DNA of 13,850 bases, taken from JBBQBM01 sp038317375. GTDB taxonomy: Bacteria; Patescibacteriota; Saccharimonadia; Saccharimonadales; JAGQMS01. The DNA is taken from assembly GCA_038317375.1 (NCBI GenBank), contig JBBQBM010000013.1, positions 1-13,850 of the forward strand. Direction: 5' to 3'. A program made the translations under genes and the position numbers. The notes under the pieces were generated by a model. That model was not told the DNA's origin. It did no database searches and worked only from the letters and a program-made list of their open reading frames with translations. Positions within the stretch are counted from its first letter, which is position 1. Every line of letters starts with the position of its first letter. Of this stretch, positions 11,997-13,850 are shown piece after piece.

Positions 11997-12092
11997 CTTC
12001 TTTAAAACTTTGTTGAATCAAAGGCGAGGTTTGTACGCACGTGGATTTATTCTCTTGTAAAAAATGAGTTGCTCAATACATAATCTTTTAGA

Positions 12093-12101
12093 TGTTATGA
12101 T
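12093..12101 (+). promoter_or_regulatory. Extended -10 promoter of the DUF1295 gene
   Basis: TGTTATGAT, exactly six bases before ATG 12108, which predicts transcription starting at or beside the start codon. Confidence 0.6.
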
Positions 12102-12107
12102 TCCTGT

Positions 12108-12896
12108 ATGAATCTTATACTTCTCGCCTTTATTGTTTCGACGGGAATTAACCTATTAATGTTTATCCCAGCTTTTATATATAAAACCGACAAGCTGACC
12201 GATATTTCTTATTCGATTACTTTTGCCACACTAGCCATCTTTGGTTTTTACCGTAGCACACAAAACAGCCTGCATAGTTTAATCCTAATCTTAGTTCTAA
12301 TGTGGGCCTTAAGACTCGGGAGCTTTCTTTTTATTAGGATTAATAAGATTGGCAAAGACGTGCGTTTTGATGGCATGAGAGAACATTTCCTACTATTCCT
12401 GAGGTTTTGGATCCTGCAGGCGGCCACAGTTTTTGTGGTGTTGCTACCAGTTTTAATGGGCTACGAACAAGAGAATGCCGACATAAGCACGTTAAGTTGG
12501 TTTGGAGTAGGTATATTTATAGCCGGACTCACAATCGAGGCTATTGCCGATGCTCAAAAATTTCGCTTCAATAGCAACCCTAGGAACAAAGGACTATGGA
12601 TAGACGTCGGTGTGTGGCGAGCTAGTCGACACCCGAACTATCTTGGCGAGATGATGGTGTGGACCGGCATGTATCTAATAGTCGCTTCATCCTTAAGCCG
12701 CGTAGGGCTATTTACGGCTGCACTTAGTCCCGTTTATATAATTAGTCTTCTACTTTTTGTTAGTGGAATCCCGTTATTAGAAAAGTCGGCAAAGAAGAAA
12801 TGGGGAGGACAAGAAAGTTTTAGAAAATATCTAACAGTAGCCCCAGTTCTAATACCGACCATACGATCGATCAAAAGAATCTATCAAAAACCTTAA
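12108..12896 (+). CDS. DUF1295-family membrane protein (steroid 5-alpha-reductase/ICMT-like)
   Basis: 262 aa with about seven hydrophobic helices. Motifs of the DUF1295 group are DKLTDISYSITF (28-39), LMWALRLGSFLFIRI (64-78), KDVRFDGMR, EAIADAQKFRF (144-154) and the hallmark GVWRASRHPNYLGEMMVWTG (168-187). The last is shared with steroid 5-alpha-reductases and isoprenylcysteine methyltransferases, where it binds NADPH or AdoMet. It is probably an integral-membrane reductase acting on an unsaturated lipid or isoprenoid; the substrate is unknown. Its stop is 9 bp from that of the convergent heliorhodopsin gene. Starts leaderless from the box at 12093. Confidence 0.88.
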   Translation: MNLILLAFIVSTGINLLMFIPAFIYKTDKLTDISYSITFATLAIFGFYRSTQNSLHSLILILVLMWALRLGSFLFIRINKIGKDVRFDGMREHFLLFLRFWILQAATVFVVLLPVLMGYEQENADISTLSWFGVGIFIAGLTIEAIADAQKFRFNSNPRNKGLWIDVGVWRASRHPNYLGEMMVWTGMYLIVASSLSRVGLFTAALSPVYIISLLLFVSGIPLLEKSAKKKWGGQESFRKYLTVAPVLIPTIRSIKRIYQKP

Positions 12897-12905
12897 TCTT
12901 GTTTT

Positions 12906-13673
12906 TTAGCTAGCCAGTGTTGCGGCGAATATCTGCCAGGCCAAAAGAGATTTCGCGACAAAGCTAAGAACTATGTAACTTTTTTCTCCGCGTATATAGT
13001 TTGCCCACTTACCCTTAGCCCTGTATTGCTTGTACTGAACGAGTGCAAAGACATTGAAGAGCGCAAAGAGCGAGAACACAATCCCATACACAAACCCTGG
13101 AGGTGTCGCTCCGGCAGGACCGTTTGGAGATATGAGTTGTGTCAAAATAATCACCCAAGGTATGACGCCGGCTATACAGCCAAAGATGAACGGCAGCCAT
13201 TGCCCGTCACCTGGCGAAGCATACTTCTCTTGTAGCCAGCCGAATAAAATCATTGATACGTTTACTCCAAAAATTGCCAGCAGTGTCGCATAGTTACTTA
13301 TGCCATTAAGCTGGGCAATCAGAAAAATCATGAGAGAAGAACTAAGTGAATATTCTACCCAACGGAAAATGTTTATTTTCTGCTTTAAGCCAGTAACATA
13401 TTTTGGAAAGAATTTATTTGAGGCAACTAGAAAGTGAAAGAAGGCCGAAAGCCCCAAGAACAAAGCTATTAGGTAGCTAACATTAGCGTTAAAAAGAAGT
13501 ATAGGGTCAGTAGAAGTTGAGCCGGGAGGCCCTGTCATATAAGTTGCCGTAACAGGCAGCGAAAAGCTGTTAGAAAGCGCTAGTACTGCAACCAAAGAGC
13601 CGAGGTGCAAAGATCCCGCAAGAATATTCCATTTACGCAACGGTTTTATTTGTTTGTCTGTAACCTCAGCCAT
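12906..13673 (-). CDS. Heliorhodopsin
   Basis: 255 aa, seven hydrophobic helices. The retinal lysine is K241 in SFVAKSLLAWQIF (TM7), and the counterion is E107 in NIFRWVEYSLSSSLM (TM3). H23 (SLHLG) and H80 (FFHFL) also match; all four fall at the numbers known for heliorhodopsin 48C12. The family motifs WN.laG..H, RWVEYs.S, GVIPWVIIL, PPGFVYGI and YIRGEKSYIVLS are present. Heliorhodopsins lie in the membrane with inverted orientation and mostly do not pump ions; roles in light sensing, enzyme regulation or transport have been proposed. No retinal-forming dioxygenase is in the window, so retinal may be imported. The gene is monocistronic with an extended -10 seven bases before ATG 13673. Confidence 0.96.
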   Translation of the reverse strand: MAEVTDKQIKPLRKWNILAGSLHLGSLVAVLALSNSFSLPVTATYMTGPPGSTSTDPILLFNANVSYLIALFLGLSAFFHFLVASNKFFPKYVTGLKQKINIFRWVEYSLSSSLMIFLIAQLNGISNYATLLAIFGVNVSMILFGWLQEKYASPGDGQWLPFIFGCIAGVIPWVIILTQLISPNGPAGATPPGFVYGIVFSLFALFNVFALVQYKQYRAKGKWANYIRGEKSYIVLSFVAKSLLAWQIFAATLAS

Positions 13674-13680
13674 TACTTAA

Positions 13681-13689
13681 ATATTATCA
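13681..13689 (-). promoter_or_regulatory. Extended -10 promoter of heliorhodopsin
   Basis: TGATAATAT on the minus strand, 7 nt before ATG 13673; predicted leaderless mRNA. Confidence 0.6.
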
Positions 13690-13727
13690 TACATAAGAAC
13701 TAACGAGCGCACGCTAAATTACATATT

Positions 13728-13749
13728 TGGAGGGCCAGGAGGGACTCGA
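13728..13749 (-). pseudogene. Probable tRNA-Cys 3' end, broken in the T-loop
   Basis: On the minus strand it reads T-loop CGAGT, T-stem CCCTC, acceptor CTGGCCC, T73 and CCA. U73 is typical of tRNA-Cys; the anticodon is outside the window, so the identity is an inference. Instead of the remaining T-loop and T-stem, the 84-bp element starts here. The sequence beyond it (13835-13850) pairs only partly with this T-stem. Whether an intact tRNA follows past 13850 cannot be seen. Confidence 0.6.
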
Positions 13750-13750
13750 C

Positions 13751-13834
13751 TCACCTTTGGCGAGCCCAGAAAAACATCTTTGAAAACAAGTTTTCAAGAG
13801 ATTGTTCCCTTGCAAAATGCCTCAGGCATTTTTC
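13751..13834 (-). repeat. 84-bp T-loop element, copy B
   Basis: Ungapped 61/84 match to 6293-6376 in the same orientation relative to the tRNA. Minus-strand stems: AAATGCC-TGA-GGCATTT, TTGAAAAC-TT-GTTTTCAA, and GGCTCGCC-AAA-GGTGAGTC (two G-U pairs). Relative to copy A, three stem positions changed on both sides so that pairing is kept. Confidence 0.75.
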
Positions 13835-13850
13835 ACCTCTCCCCCTTTCA

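Overview
The window looks like part of a chromosome from a Patescibacteria (CPR) genome, most probably a Candidatus Saccharibacteria-type organism. This is an inference from gene style: compact spacing, short versions of housekeeping proteins (a RelA/SpoT protein without ACT domain, a MurA carrying an N-terminal HTH), a heliorhodopsin, a diversity-generating retroelement (DGR) target gene, and many small orphan membrane proteins. The standard genetic code fits, since TGA acts as stop.

Layout. 1-1048: the 3' part of a GC-rich DGR target gene (FGE-sulfatase/C-type-lectin-like fold) with its C-terminal variable region, a DGR-type hairpin, and only the first ~45 codons of the reverse transcriptase. 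1085-1850: an RHH-PIN toxin-antitoxin module on the minus strand; its genes overlap by 128 bp and three 11-bp iterons lie across its promoter. 1851-2124: palindromes. 2124-4014: a minus-strand operon of tiny membrane protein, UbiB/ABC1 atypical kinase and second tiny membrane protein. 4079-4583: tRNA-Pro embedded in broken tRNA-Pro pieces interrupted by palindromes. 4583-6200: polyprenol/phytol kinase-like protein, DUF5661 protein and a short VIT1/CCC1-like transporter. 6201-6523: tRNA-His with decayed copies of its 3' end, one interrupted in the T-loop by an 84-bp structured element. 6573-7102: small membrane protein, tRNA-Arg(TCT), tRNA-Gly(TCC). 7125-10141: HTH-MurA and RelA/SpoT (minus). 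10200-12896 (plus): XRE-DUF3467 protein, DMT/EamA transporter preceded by a 16-codon uORF, DUF2585-like membrane protein and DUF1295 protein. 12906-13673: heliorhodopsin (minus). 13728-13850: a probable tRNA-Cys 3' end interrupted by a second copy of the same 84-bp element.

The strongest new-looking signal is this 84-bp element. Two copies about 7.4 kb apart align without gaps at 61 of 84 positions. Both sit inside the T-loop of tRNA-derived sequence on the same strand, and both fold into three hairpins with compensatory base changes. The tRNA-Pro pseudo-copy is broken in its T-loop in the same way by a different palindrome. A second recurring signal is that most genes have an extended -10 box (TGnTAnnnT) only 6-11 nt before the start codon, which implies leaderless or nearly leaderless mRNAs.

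How genes may work together: RelA/SpoT (ppGpp) and MurA (peptidoglycan) are ordinary growth functions transcribed in series. The UbiB kinase lacks its usual C-terminal membrane helices, and these may be supplied by the coupled small two-helix protein. The DGR is incomplete here, so its target is frozen unless a reverse transcriptase and template repeat act from elsewhere.
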